From Dactylonectria macrodidyma (lineage: Eukaryota > Ascomycota > Sordariomycetes > Hypocreales > Nectriaceae), in the NCBI GenBank assembly GCA_020744425.1, contig JAGMUV010000023.1, forward strand, positions 124,001-188,000: a stretch of DNA of 64,000 bases, in the 5' to 3' direction. Shown one piece after another: positions 36,219 to 49,017 of the stretch. Positions within the stretch are counted from its first letter, which is position 1; the number at the start of each line of letters is the position of its first letter. A program made the translations under genes and the position numbers. The notes beneath the pieces are model-generated. The model had not been told where the DNA came from. It saw nothing but the letters and a program-made list of their open reading frames with translations, and searched no databases.

Positions 36219-39200
36219 ATGTCGGGATACCAAGGTGGTGGTCGCAACGACCACTATGATGATGGCTACGGCCAGCATCAGGGAAACCCGCACGCCCAAG
36301 GTGGAAACACGGATTCCTATTATCAGGACGACCAGTACTACGACCAAGGTTACGATAATCGTGGCCAACAGGGACAGGGCCAACGCCAGGGACACCAGGG
36401 CAACAACGACGGCTACTATGACGAATCGTGAGCATACCCCTCGACTTGCTGAATTGACTTTTCCCACTTGGCTGACATATGTTGCTACAGTGGTTACTAC
36501 AACGCCGACACAAACAACCCTTACCAACAGGACGGCGGCTACTACGACGGCCATGACCAGTACCAGGATGACTACTATAATGGACAGGATGGCGGTTACT
36601 ACGATCAAGACAACGGTCGCGGCTACGCCGGTCAAGGTGGTCGACACGGATCTGAAGAGGACTCCGAAACCTTCAGTGATTTCACCATGAGGTCAGACAT
36701 GGCTCGCGCCGCCGAGATGGACTACTACGGACGTGGTGATGAGCGATACGATAGTTATGCCGAAGGCCAAGGTGGACGTGGATACCGCCCTCCTTCCTCA
36801 CAGATCTCATACGGCGCCAATCGCTCCTCTGGCGCCTCCACCCCCAACTACGGCATGGACTATGGAAATGTCCTCCCCGCTGGCCAGCGCTCCCGCGAGC
36901 CCTACCCGGCTTGGACATCGGACGCCCAGATCCCTTTGTCTAAGGAGGAGATCGAGGACATCTTCTTGGACTTGACCTCCAAATTTGGATTCCAGAGGGA
37001 CAGCATGCGCAACATGTACGACCATTTCATGATTCTTTTGGACTCCAGGGCATCCCGTATGACACCCAACCAGGCCTTGTTATCTCTCCACGCCGACTAC
37101 ATTGGTGGTGATAATGCCAACTACCGCAAGTGGTACTTCGCCGCTCACCTGGATCTCGACGACTCGGTCGGTTTCGCCAACATGGGCAAGGGTTCGAAGC
37201 GCAAGAAGTCGAAGAAGAACAAGAAGAAGGACGCTGATGGTAACGAGGCCGATATCCTCCAGGACCTGGAAGGCGATGACACCCTTGAAGCAGCCGAGTA
37301 TCGCTGGAAAACCCGCATGAACCGCATGTCGCAGCATGACCGCGTCCGTCAGGTTGCTCTTTACCTCCTTTGCTGGGGTGAAGCCAACCAAGTTCGATAC
37401 ATGCCTGAGTGCTTGTGTTTCATCTTCAAGTGCGCCGATGACTATCTCAATTCACCAGCTTGCCAGGCTCTCGTTGAACCTGTTGATGAATTCACCTTTC
37501 TCAACAACGTTATCACTCCGCTCTACCAGTACCTGAGAGATCAAGGCTATGAGATCCTTGACGGCGTGTACGTTCGCCGAGAGCGTGATCACAAGCACAT
37601 TGTTGGTTACGATGACTGTAACCAGCTATTTTGGTACCCTGAAGGCATTCAACGCATTGTCTTGCAGGATAAGAGCAAACTCGTTGATGTGCCCCCAGCT
37701 GAGCGGTACCTCAAGCTTGTTGATGTGAACTGGAAGAAGTGCTTCTTCAAGACGTACAAGGAAGCCCGCTCATGGATGCATCTCATTGTCAACTTCAACC
37801 GCATTTGGATTATCCATTTGACCATGTACTGGTTCTACGTTGCTCACCATTCTCCCACCATTCTTGTTGGTCCTACATACGAACAACAGGTCAATCAATC
37901 GCCGTCCAAAGCTAAGCAGTTTTCTGCTGTCGGCTTCGGTGGCGGTGTTGCTTCCCTCGTTCAGATCGTTGCAACCCTTGCCGAATGGGCCTATGTCCCA
38001 CGACGCTGGGCTGGTGCTCAGCATCTGACCAAAAGGCTGCTCTTCCTCATCGTTATTTTTGTCATCAACATTGGTCCTGGCGTCAAGGTTTTCATGATCC
38101 CTGGTCCTGCCAAGATCGACTTGATCCTTGGTATTGTCCACTTCATCATTGCCGTAATCACCTTCATCTTCTTCTCCATCATGCCACTTGGTGGCCTGTT
38201 TGGTAGTTACCTGACGACAAAGACGAGGCGCTACGTGGCTAGCCAGACGTTTACCGCCAGTTACCCGAGACTCAAGGGCAATGACATGTTCATGTCTTAC
38301 GGACTCTGGGTAACCGTTTTCGGTATCAAGATGGGTGTTTCCTACGGCTTTCTGATTTTGTCATTCCGTGACCCTATTAGATATTTGGCCAGCATGAAAG
38401 TGGACAGTTGTCTCGGAGACCATCTGCTCAATGGAAACACTCTCTGCAAGTACCAGCCTCTGGTTCTGCTAATCCTGATGGCCTTCACAGATCTCATCTT
38501 CTTCTTCCTCGACACCTACCTGTGGTACGTGCTTCTGAACACCCTCTTTTCAGTTGCCCGATCATTCTACATTGGTTCGTCTATTTGGACCCCGTGGAGA
38601 AACATCTTCGCCCGTCTGCCCAAGCGAATTTACTCCAAGGTCCTCGCTACCACGGACATGGAAATCAAGTACAAGCCCAAGGTCCTCATTTCTCAGATCT
38701 GGAACGCCGTTATCATCTCGATGTATCGCGAGCATCTCCTAGCTATCGACCACGTCCAGAAGCTCTTGTACCACCAGGTCCCCTCGGAGCAGGAGGGTAA
38801 GCGCACTCTCCGCGCTCCCACCTTCTTTGTTTCTCAGGAAGATCACTCCTTCAAGACCGAGTTCTTCCCTACTTACAGCGAGGCCGAACGCCGAATCTCC
38901 TTCTTTGCCCAGTCGCTTTCGACCCCCATTCCCGAGCCCCTTCCTGTGGATAACATGCCTACCTTCACTGTCATGATTCCTCACTACAGTGAGAAGATTC
39001 TCCTGTCGCTGCGCGAGATTATCCGTGAGGATGAACCTTACTCCCGTGTCACTCTCCTGGAATATCTCAAGCAACTTCATCCCCACGAGTGGGATTGCTT
39101 CGTCAAGGACACCAAGATCCTCGCTGACGAGACGTCTGCGTTCAATGGTGAGGATGACAAGGAAGAGAAGGATACCGCCAAGAGCAAGATTGATGATCTT

Positions 39201-42159
39201 CCTTTCTACTGTATCGGCTTCAAGTCTTCTGCCCCAGAGTATACCCTTCGAACTCGAATCTGGGCCTCCCTTCGTTTCCAGACCCTGTATCGCACTATTT
39301 CCGGTTTCATGAACTACAGCCGAGCTATCAAGCTTTTGTATCGAGTTGAGAATCCCGAAGTTGTTCAGATGTTTGGTGGTAACACAGATAAGCTGGAGCG
39401 CGAGCTCGAGCGCATGGCCCGTCGAAAGTACAAGATCGTTGTATCCATGCAGCGATTTGCCAAATTCAAGAAGGAGGAGATGGAGAACGCCGAGTTTCTG
39501 CTACGTGCCTACCCAGACCTACAAATTGCCTACTTGGACGAAGAGGCGCCAGCCAATGAAGGTGAAGAGCCTCGCCTGTACTCTGCTCTCATTGACGGTC
39601 ACTCTGAAGTCATGGAGAATGGCATGAGACGTCCGAAGTTCAGAATTCAACTCTCCGGCAACCCAATTCTTGGTGATGGAAAGTCTGACAACCAGAACCA
39701 CTCGATCATTTTTTACCGCGGCGAGTACATCCAGCTTATCGACGCTAACCAGGACAACTATCTCGAAGAATGCCTCAAGATTCGCAGCGTTCTGGCAGAG
39801 TTTGAGGAGATGAAGAACGACAACGTGTCCCCCTATACCCCTGGCGTCAAGAGCGAGTCCAACGACCCCGTTGCTATTCTTGGTGCGCGCGAGTACATTT
39901 TCTCAGAGAACATTGGCATTCTTGGTGATATCGCCGCCGGAAAGGAACAGACGTTCGGTACCCTCTTCGCTCGTACTATGGCACAGATTGGTGGTAAGCT
40001 CCATTACGGACATCCTGATTTCCTCAACGGCATCTTCATGAACACACGTGGTGGTGTTTCCAAGGCTCAGAAGGGTCTGCACCTGAACGAGGATATTTTC
40101 GCTGGTATGAATGCCCTCCTTCGAGGTGGCCGTATCAAGCACTGCGAGTACTTCCAATGTGGAAAGGGTCGTGATCTTGGTTTTGGCTCTATTCTTAACT
40201 TCACTACCAAGATTGGTACGGGTATGGGTGAGCAGATGCTCTCTCGTGAGTATTATTACCTTGGCACTCAGCTTCCCCTGGATCGTTTCCTGTCGTTCTA
40301 CTACGCCCATCCCGGTTTCCATCTGAACAACATGTTCATCATGTTGTCAGTCCAGATGTTCATGATTACGCTGATGAACCTGGGAGCCCTCCGCCACGAG
40401 ACAATCGCCTGCAAATATAACCGAGACGTTCCTATCACGGATCCTCTGTTCCCTACGGGTTGCGCCAATACTCCAGCCTTGACGGATTGGGTCTACCGTT
40501 GCATTCTGTCTATTTTCTTCGTCATGTTCCTCTCCTTTATTCCTCTGGTCGCCCAGGAATTGATGGAGCGTGGTGCCTGGCGAGCCGCTCTCCGCCTTTC
40601 TAAGCAGTTCGGTTCGCTGTCTCTCTTCTTCGAAGTCTTCGTCTGTCAAATCTACGCCAACGCCGTTACCCAGGATCTTTCGTTTGGTGGCGCACGATAT
40701 ATCGGTACTGGTCGTGGCTTTGCTACAGCCCGCATTCCTTTCGGTGTCCTGTACTCGCGATTCGCTGGCCCAGCTATTTACTTTGGTGCCCGACTTCTCA
40801 TGATGCTCCTCTTCGCGACCCTGACCATCTGGCAAGCCGCTCTGACCTATTTCTGGATCACGCTGCTTGCTTTGACTATCTCGCCGTTCATCTACAACCC
40901 TCACATGTTCGCATGGAACGACTTCTTCATTGACTATCGCGACTACCTTCGCTGGCTGTCTCGTGGTAACTCAAGAAGCCACGCCTCTTCATGGATTGCC
41001 TATTGCCGTCTATCTCGAACCAAGATTGTGGGCTTCAAGCGCAAGGTACTCGGAGATCCTTCCAGCAAGCTGTCCGGTGATGTTTCTCGAGCTGCCATTG
41101 CCAATATCTTCTTTGGCGAGATCCTGGCCCCTCTGCTGCTTGCTGTTGTCACGGTCATTCCCTACCTGTTCATCAACGCGCAGACTGGTGTTAACCAGGA
41201 CAACAACGATGGCGAGACTGTCCAGTCTACAGATTCGTTGGTCCGCCTCCTAGTCATCGCGTTTGCACCCATCGCTGTCAATGCCGCTGTCCTGGGAGCT
41301 ATGTTTGGTATGGCCTGCTGTATGGGACCTCTACTCAGCATGTGCTGCAAGAAGTTTGGTAGTGTTCTGGCTGCTATTGCTCACGCATTTGCGGTCATCT
41401 TCCTCCTGATCTCTTTCGAGGCCATGTTCCTGCTCGAGGGCTTCAACTTTACGCGAACCCTCGCCGGTATGATCGCTTCATGCGCATTGCAACGATTCTT
41501 CATCAAGTTGATCGTTTCCCTGGCGTTGACTCGAGAGTTCAAAACGGACACATCCAACATTGCATTCTGGACTGGAAAATGGTACTCTATGGGATGGCAC
41601 ACCATCTCGCAGCCCGCTCGAGAGTTCCTCTGCAAGATCACCGAGTTGACCATGTTCTCGGCTGACTTCGTGCTGGGTCATTGGCTGCTTTTTATGATGG
41701 TGCCCGTCATTCTGATTCCCCAGGTCGACAAGTTGCACTCGATGATGCTCTTCTGGCTCAGACCAAGGTACGTACTTCAGTTTGAATTGGATCGAATTAA
41801 GTGACTGACCCCGAATACACAGCCGACAAATTCGCCCGCCCATCTACTCCATGAAGCAGTCGAAGCTCCGACGCAGACGTGTCATTCGCTACGCTATCCT
41901 CTACTTTGTGCTACTCATTGTTTTCGTCGCCCTCATCGTCGGCCCAGCGGTCGCTGGCAAGATGGTTCCCGACTCGCTGACGTCGTCGCTCACCGACATC
42001 GCCGGCTTCCGCTTGATGCAGCCCAATGGCCTTGACAACAACAACACCAACGGCACATCGCAGACAGGTACCGGAATGGCCGGTTACACTGGTGCTGGCC
42101 TTACTTCCTCATCGACGTCTACATCATCCGACGCGACGGCTAAGATCAAGTTGTTCTAA
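36219..42159 (+). CDS. FKS1: 1,3-beta-glucan synthase catalytic subunit
   Basis: This plasma-membrane enzyme (GT48) makes cell-wall beta-1,3-glucan from UDP-glucose and is the echinocandin target. Exons 36219-36427, 36491-41767 and 41823-42159 give 1,940 residues, the normal length in filamentous fungi. Residues 1-150 are a hydrophilic Tyr/Gly/Asp/Gln-rich tail. A Lys-rich stretch ([12 protein letters not shown]) lies near 303-315, followed by the FKS1 N-terminal domain ([20 protein letters not shown]). A first group of membrane helices spans about 505-735, the large cytosolic GT48 region about 850-1360 ([20 protein letters not shown] near 1268) and the second helix group about 1360-1900. Hot-spot 1 reads F690-LILSFRD-P698. 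The region matching hot-spot 2 reads D1402-WVYRCIL. Both introns are GT-AG, 63 and 55 nt. It lies in tandem with LCB1. Confidence 0.97.
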
Positions 42160-43279
42160 AAGAAACATGTAACATAGGGAACTGGGCCCGGTGCTGGTAG
42201 CCTGCGGGACAAGTTACTCCGTCCTGCCTAGAGACACTGCTGCTATTATCGAGGTGTTTCTTGGGTGTGCGTGTGATTGGCGCTCCGTTGGCGGATTGAC
42301 GTACTACCTGATTGATCGAACGGATGAGGCGTTTTTTGAACCAAGTTGACTTGCAGTCCTTTCGTTCCACAGAACCACCTGGTTTGTTCGGCCCTCCTAG
42401 GCCGCATTGAAGAGAGGAGAGTCTGCGATCCATTCACGCACACACCAATGGGGTTTGCCATTTTTGTTTATTTTTGGCTGTAGGCATGGGAGAAAGAAAT
42501 TGAGATATTGGGATTTGATAAATAAAGATGCTCCTCGAGGTGGAGGGTGAGAGAAGAGGGAAGTGATGCTCTCTCGCTCGATTGGTTCTGGAACGGGCAG
42601 CAGAAACCGCGCGGGATGGAAATCGTCCCCTCATCGTTTGTTGCCCATTTTAATGTGTACAATGAGAAACATAGTAGTTCTTTACTTTATTAGACGGATA
42701 GGGAAATGATTCTGTTGATTTGAGTCTGCAATGCTGGTATGATATGTTTGTGTTGTGAGTCCAGTGTCGATAAGGAGGACATCGATCTAGACTCGAGAGT
42801 GATTGTTGGCAGGAACAACGCTGAATTCCGAGGGATCCGACACATCCCCCCCTGTATTTGGCCCACCAGCCACGCCTAGGCACCGAGTTTCAGGGGACTT
42901 TTTAGTGGTACTGGCGAGAAAAGTTCCGTTCATGACCGCCCGGGGATCCGGATCCCAGCCTATCAGGGCGGCCAATCAATTAAACTGTGAAAGTGAATCA
43001 GCGCGTCGTGCGTGTGTGGGCGGCCCCTTTGTACTTGGATCCATCAGCAACCGACTGCATCACCACCACCACAGTCTCTTTTTGGGTTCTTCCTTGAGGA
43101 TACTGACATATGACTGACTGCAAGGCATTCGAGACAGGGAATACCAAGGAATACTCCAACGGCAGCGTCGTCTTGCCCGCCACTGTTTACCGAGTCTGCT
43201 ATACCGGCCCATTGTCCATTGCAGTTTGATCTGTTGCCGACAACAACATCACGAGCCATCTCAGGACCCGAACACGACG
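42160..43279. other. FKS1 3' region and LCB1 promoter
   Basis: 1.1 kb without a recognisable gene. The first half is presumably the FKS1 3' UTR. A (CAC)n-like run lies near 43060 and a CAGTTTGATC-type leader lies just before the LCB1 start. No strong element stands out. Confidence 0.45.
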
Positions 43280-44991
43280 ATGGAACTCGATACAGTTCAA
43301 GTCCGCCTGGCCGAGGCCCTCGAGCAGGCGCAGGCGACGTTCCAGAAGATGCCCGGCTCGGCCGTGCTGGGCCGCTACATCCAGTCTAGCTACCAGAACG
43401 ACCCAGTGCGATCCGCCATAGAACTCGTCCTGGTGTTGTTCTTCATCCGCTACTTGATGTCGCCTTCGTATTCGACCCACAAGCAAAACTATGTGAAGCT
43501 GCGCGAGGACGAGATCGACGAGTTGATTGACGAGTGGACGCCCGAGCCGTTGGTCTCTGAACAGACCTCGTTTGAGATTGCCGAGAGCGAGCGTCTCCCT
43601 GTCGTGGTTGGGTGAGTTTTCTCTCTCTGACGCTCAGAGCTGTTTTATGCGACATTGGATGTTGTATCCTTGTCCTCATAGTGCTATTGCTAAAAAAATG
43701 ACCATGATAGCCCAACCGGACCCAAGACGAAACTCTCCAACGGCCGCACTGTCACGAACCTCGCCTCGTACAACTTCTACAACTTTAATGGAAACGAACA
43801 GATCAAGGAGAAGGCTATCCAAGTCCTACGCACCTATGGTGTTGGCCCCTGCGGCCCTCCCCAGTTCTACGGCACCCAGGACGTCCACATGAAGACCGAG
43901 GCTGATATCGCCGCTTATCTGGGTACCGAGGGCTGCATCGTCTACGCACAGTCTTTCTCTACCATCTCGAGTGTCATTCCCTCTTTCTGCAAGCGCGGAG
44001 ATGTTATTATTGCCGATCGCGATGTTAACTATTCCATCCGCAAAGGCCTCGAGGTCTCCCGTAGCACTATTCGGTGGTACAACCACAACGACATGGACGA
44101 CCTCGAGCACGCCATGCAAGCCGTCGTCAAGGAGCAGGCCAAGGCAAAGAAGCTGACTCGCCGCTTTGTCGTCACCGAGGGCCTGTTTGAGCTTACCGGT
44201 GACGAGCTTGACTTGCCCCGCCTGGTTGAGCTCAAAGAGAAGTACAAGTTCCGTGTCATCCTCGACGAGACGTGGTCGTTTGGCGTCCTTGGCCGCACTG
44301 GCCGTGGTGTCACCGAAGCCCAAAATGTCGACCCCCAGGCTGTGGACATGATTGTCGGATCTCTCGCTGGCCCTCTTTGCGCCGGTGGTGGCTTCTGCGC
44401 GGGCCCCAAGGATGTTGTCGAGCACCAGCGTATTACCTCATCCTCGTACACCTTCTCTGCCGCCCTTCCCGCTATGTTGGCCGTGACTGCCAGCGAGACA
44501 CTGAACCTACTCCAGTCGAACCCTGATATCCTGACCCAGTGCCGTGAGAACATCAAGGCAATGAAGGCCCAGTTGGACCCCCGTAGCGACTGGGTGGTGT
44601 GCACCAGTTCCCCAGAGAACCCAATTATGCTGCTGGAGCTCAAGCCCGATGTGATCAAGGCACGGAAGCTGGAGCTTGAGGATCAGGAACGAATTCTTTT
44701 GGACTGTGTTGAGGAGGTACGTTTGTAAAACATGGCGAATGACTGCACGAGAAGTATTCTAACCATCATGTCATCTAGGCACTCACGAATGGGGTCATGA
44801 TTACGCGCACCAAGACCCGTCCGTATGCGCATGTTATCAAGCCCAAGGACGGTACATGGTTCGCACAGCCGTCACTGCGAATTTGCATCACGTCGGCTCT
44901 GTCTAAGAAGGACGTTGAAAAGGCTGGCGTCACTATCCGCCATGCCATCACCAAGGTCATGACTCGCAAGACGAGCCACAAGTCGACATAG
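43280..44991 (+). CDS. LCB1: Serine palmitoyltransferase subunit 1
   Basis: With LCB2 this ER-membrane subunit condenses serine and palmitoyl-CoA, the first step of sphingolipid synthesis. Exons 43280-43611, 43711-44716 and 44779-44991 give 516 residues. A membrane helix is at about 43-60 (SAIELVLVLFFIRYLM). The aminotransferase fold shows NLASYNFYNFNG, VGPCGPPQFYGTQDVH, LDETWSFGVLGRTGRG and GSLAGPLCAGGGFC. The last block lacks the PLP-binding Lys found in LCB2, as expected for LCB1. The Cys in VGPCGP matches the residue altered in a human sensory neuropathy. The ATG giving MELDTVQVRL was chosen as the first in frame. Introns are 99 and 62 nt, both GT-AG. Confidence 0.97.
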
Positions 44992-45738
44992 AAGCACTCA
45001 TGATTAGTATTACAGGAAGAGAGGGAAGTATTAGAGAAGAGGATGGATGTTTGTGGGGAAATTGCAGCTCATGACGGACTGGCGTTTTGACGGAGCCAAG
45101 ACACACATGTAGTTCGGGTACTCAGCTGTTGTTGTGTTATGGTCGTTGTTGTGCCCGCAATCGCACACATGGATATGCGGAATGGCTTTGTCTTGAAGGG
45201 AGCGAGACCGACAACAAGCCGAGATTGGCTAAGCGAAGCTATGCTGGACAAGTACCTCATTCGTCCACCCCTCGTATCTATGGATGGTAAAACACATGGC
45301 GCGTTAGCACCGGTAGCAGGGAAAGCGACGGTCGGGCGTATATAGAAGGGAGGAGTGTAACGATGGATACTCGATATAGATGGAGGTGACTAACCTCTGT
45401 AAGAAGCTACTAATAACTAATTCAAACGTTCTACCGCCGATATACCGCTCATCGGGACCATGCTATTGTGCCACCATCTAGCCTTGTCCCGATTGCAACA
45501 TGGCCAACGTGGGTCCTTGGGGAACCCAAGTATGAAGGTAGAGAAAATTGGGCTTCGATAGCCGACTTAGGATAGCTTAAACCTGACCGTCCACGGTGAT
45601 CCGTCTAGACTAGGATAGAGGGCGCCGCCTCGCGAGAAGTAAGCTATTGCCCCATCCCAAGTTTGAATGTCTCAGCAAAGACACACTGGCTCTCTAGGTG
45701 ACGGAGACGGAAATGAGCGGTTCCCTTATCAACGTGTT

Positions 45739-45762
45739 AAAGGGCGTGTCAAAGGGCGTGTC
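45739..45762. repeat. Exact 12-bp tandem duplication
   Basis: AAAGGGCGTGTC occurs twice in direct succession. It could be a slippage product or a doubled binding site upstream of the GH17 gene. Confidence 0.7.
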
Positions 45763-46242
45763 TAAGAAGCAAAATGGTCTCACTTATCTCGGATCAGACC
45801 AAGACTGAGAGACATGGCTGCCAAGGAGGACAGCTTTCAAGAACTGATGGGAAGAATGAGGATAATGCGAGACGGCGCTAAAGAAGAGAAGACCAATCGT
45901 TTCCGCGCCTGGTTCTTTTACCTAGCTCCCACCAAGAGGTCGTGGTTGCGACCAAGAATAAACGCTCTGCCGCCCATTCCAACACCCAATGTCTCTCATT
46001 CCTGCCCTTCCTATCTATAGGTCACGGGTGGGGGGATTCCCGTGACGTCGTTTTCGGGAGGCCCAGCTCTGATCCTCTGCTGCTTTCCTTCCTTCAGAGT
46101 CTACCCGGAGAACGTGGCTGATGAGGCTGGGCCATGCGACGGATATGGGTTGGGCGTGGAGCTCGAGGAGGCCTGAGGAGCCCTTAGCAGGAGTAAACAT
46201 GAGTCTCGAGAAATTTGATCGCCTTGTCTGATCCTTCTATTT

Positions 46243-46345
46243 TAAGCCTCCCTCCTCGCTGCTCTCTCCCTTTATTCCCCCCTCCCACTACCACCATCCT
46301 CCTCTTCTTCTTCTTTTTCCCACCCTTCCCTTTTGCCTTTGTCCT
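46243..46345 (+). promoter_or_regulatory. Pyrimidine-rich core promoter of the GH17 gene
   Basis: After TATTTTAAG (about 46239-46247) comes about 100 bp of nearly pure C and T (runs such as CTCTCTCCC, CTTCTTCTTC), about 300-400 bp before the start codon. Such tracts commonly precede start sites of strongly expressed fungal genes. The assignment rests on position and composition only. Confidence 0.45.
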
Positions 46346-46640
46346 TCACCACCTTTGACTAGCCTACAGCTCCTGTATTGCGTTTCCGCTTCTCTTTGAC
46401 CCGTCGTCTCTCCTTTCGACCTATTTTGTTACCGTATCTTTGCATTACTTTCAATACGGGAATCACATCCACTCATTCTTCCATTCATTCATTCCTCCTA
46501 CCGACAATCGTTCACTCACTCAATATACCCCGATCTGCTTCTCTGAATCACGTCGTATTCTTCTAGTACCAAGACTATTATCATTATAAATTCTCGGAAA
46601 CTGTGTCGCTACTCGACATCGATTAATTTTCATCATCAAC

Positions 46641-47762
46641 ATGACGCTTCGGAGGATTCTTGTTTCGGCCCTCGGCTTGGCCACCCTTGGCGTCGCCGTC
46701 CCTACTAGTGAGCTGGAAAATGCTGTATAAACCAGCGTGAGAAGATTAAAGCTGACAGCGACTATAGTCAAGGAATTTGAACAGAGGGAAGAGTATGTTG
46801 CCTCCCTAGTTTTCTGATCGGCCGAGTATTGACAAACTGACTGTTACTCAAGGGCGTCCACCACGACCATATACACGGTCTCGACCGTCACCCACTACGT
46901 CGTTGAGGCGACTGCCCAACTCGGTTCCAACGATTATCTCGACACTGTATCCAACGACACGGCCTCTGGACTCCCTAGTGTGTCTTACGCCCCCTATACC
47001 GCCAAGGGTGGCTGCAAGACGGGGGCTCAGATCGCGGACGACTTCGCCAAACTCAACGGAACCTACTCAATTGTCCGCATGTATGGCACTGATTGCGACC
47101 AGGTTGCCCTCGCTCACGGCGCCGCCACGGACATGGACTTCAAGCTCTTCCTCGGTATCTGGGACGTCGACGCTGTGGCTGACGAGGCCAAGAAGATCAT
47201 CGATGGCATGGACGGCGATTGGGAAAAGGTCTATACCATCAGCGTCGGCAACGAGGTCGTCAACAGTGGTACAGCTAGCTCTGAGAAGGTTGTTGCCGCT
47301 GTCAAGCAGGCCCGCAACATCCTCCGAGACGCTGGATATCACGGCCCCGTTGTCACCGTTGATACTTTTGTTGCTGTCATCGCCCACCCGGAGCTGTGTG
47401 AGCAGTCGGATTACTGCGCATTTAACGCCCACGCCTTCTTCGATAGCACCGTAACTGCTGATCAGGCCGGCTCGTGGCTCACTCGCACCATCTCTCAAGT
47501 CAAGGCTGCCGTCTCGGGCGATGTGAAGAAGTTCATGGTCACCGAGTCCGGCTGGCCTAGCAAAGGCATGACCAACGGCCTGGCCGTCCCTAGTGTCAGC
47601 GAGCAAAGGGCCGCTCTGGCATCGATTCGGAAGGCCTTTGCCAACAGCCTCGGCGACATCGTTCTATTCTCCGCCTTCGACACCCCCTGGAAGCCTCAGG
47701 AAGCGGCCACCTTCAACGCTGAGCCTTTCTGGGGTATCGATGGCGCCATCTCCTCAAGCTGA
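46641..47762 (+). CDS. Secreted GH17 beta-1,3-glucanase/glucanosyltransferase-type wall enzyme
   Basis: GH17 enzymes cut or remodel beta-1,3-glucan in the wall. Exons 46641-46707, 46768-46792 and 46853-47762 give 333 residues. The start MTLRRILVSALGLATLGVAV is a signal peptide. A Ser/Thr-rich stretch (ASTTTIYTVSTVTHYVV) follows. The catalytic domain begins near SYAPYTAKGGC. The acid/base Glu is E165 in VGNEV and the nucleophile is E262 in VTESGWPSKG. There is no clear C-terminal GPI signal, so it is probably soluble or wall-associated, like the yeast Scw4/Scw10 group. Exon 2 is only 25 nt, and both introns are 60 nt, GT-AG. Reading through intron 1 would stop the protein after 29 residues. 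It converges with the NYN gene. Confidence 0.92.
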
Positions 47763-49017
47763 AGCACATGCCGGGGACGTGTTGCCGAACATCTTGACAC
47801 ACTAATACCCAATTTCCCCTTCTATTGTGTCTTGAACACTACTTCCTTTGAAGCTGTCTCTTGGATCCCATATTTTTAGTTGTTTGGCATTCAACAGAAA
47901 GCTGGGACTTGTCTATGTATGAAGTTGGCTGTCTGGGCTACAAGAATGTGATCTATCTGGTCTGGCATGGTGTACACAAGCCACAAGTTAACATGGGCAC
48001 GCCGGAAGATGTCGGTGGTAGGGCACTGTAAGAAATGAAAATAGAAAGACTGGGCCTTTTGAAATTGGAATATGATTACAACTAGATACGTAGAGAACTG
48101 ATAAACAGCCGTACTAGACGGTTCGGCCAGTGGTCTTTGCTATTTCACCCCCGTCGCATGTCCATTCAGCTATACTTTCGTATTCAAGGCAACAAGATGT
48201 CATGCTCAACGCTAACACCAAGTTCTGTCTAGGGGATGAGTTGATGAGGATGACGAAGTGATTGTGGGTAAGTGAACGTATAATACAAGCATTAGAGTAT
48301 CTTGAAATATGCACTGTAGATAGCACCTGTAATACGAATAGGCTCAGAACGAGATGTGTATGGACGCCCAGACTAACGCCTTGCCTACGACAAAGGAATT
48401 GCACGTTGCATGAGGTGGAAGAAATCCCAGTGGAGCAATGACATGACATGACTTTTATTTCACATCCCTGTAATCCTCCACGACAGCCATCACGGCCACT
48501 ACTAGATATTTCTAAAAGATTGTGGGTAAGCCCATTCCAAACCAAACCGTACTATTCATGAATAAACATGTCTGGGGAGCGATCCCCTGGATCCCTACAA
48601 GGGGTTCGATGCCCCAAACGCCGTCAACCGCACCAAGGTGTGTAAACCATTTGGTTTTAGAGCAATGCACAGCCGCATCATGTTCCGTGCTTAGATAGGA
48701 TAAAAGGCTTGCCGAGAACGTTGCTAAAAAAAAAAAAAGCAGGAACGAATATAAGGAAACACTTGAGTATTTATCTCAAGTCGAACAATTGAAAGAGCTT
48801 CAAACTAGAGCCCATTGAACAAAGTCATCAGGATAGCAAAAACCGGCGTAAGACGGCTGTTGCGAGACATCTAAAGCTGGCTGGCATTTGTACTGATAGT
48901 GTGACAAAAGCCAAAAAATGTTTGCGAACAAAATTTCTCCTCTTAAGAGAGAATTGGATGTGAGTTGCAGATCGAACGCCCGAAAAAGAGGTGCTTGTTT
49001 ACTCAACAAGAGTCTCT
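47763..49017. other. Convergent region between the GH17 and NYN genes
   Basis: 1.25 kb of 3' flanking DNA. A run of 13 A lies near 48725-48737. A small minus-strand open frame (48114-48545) has no recognisable motif and was not called. Confidence 0.5.

Larger units (their letters stand above)
44992..46640. other. Region between LCB1 and the GH17 gene
   Basis: 1.6 kb without a recognisable gene. It holds the LCB1 3' UTR, a 12-bp tandem duplication (45739-45762) and a long pyrimidine-rich stretch (46243-46345) upstream of the GH17 gene. Short open frames here, such as 45814-46020, have no recognisable features. Confidence 0.5.
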
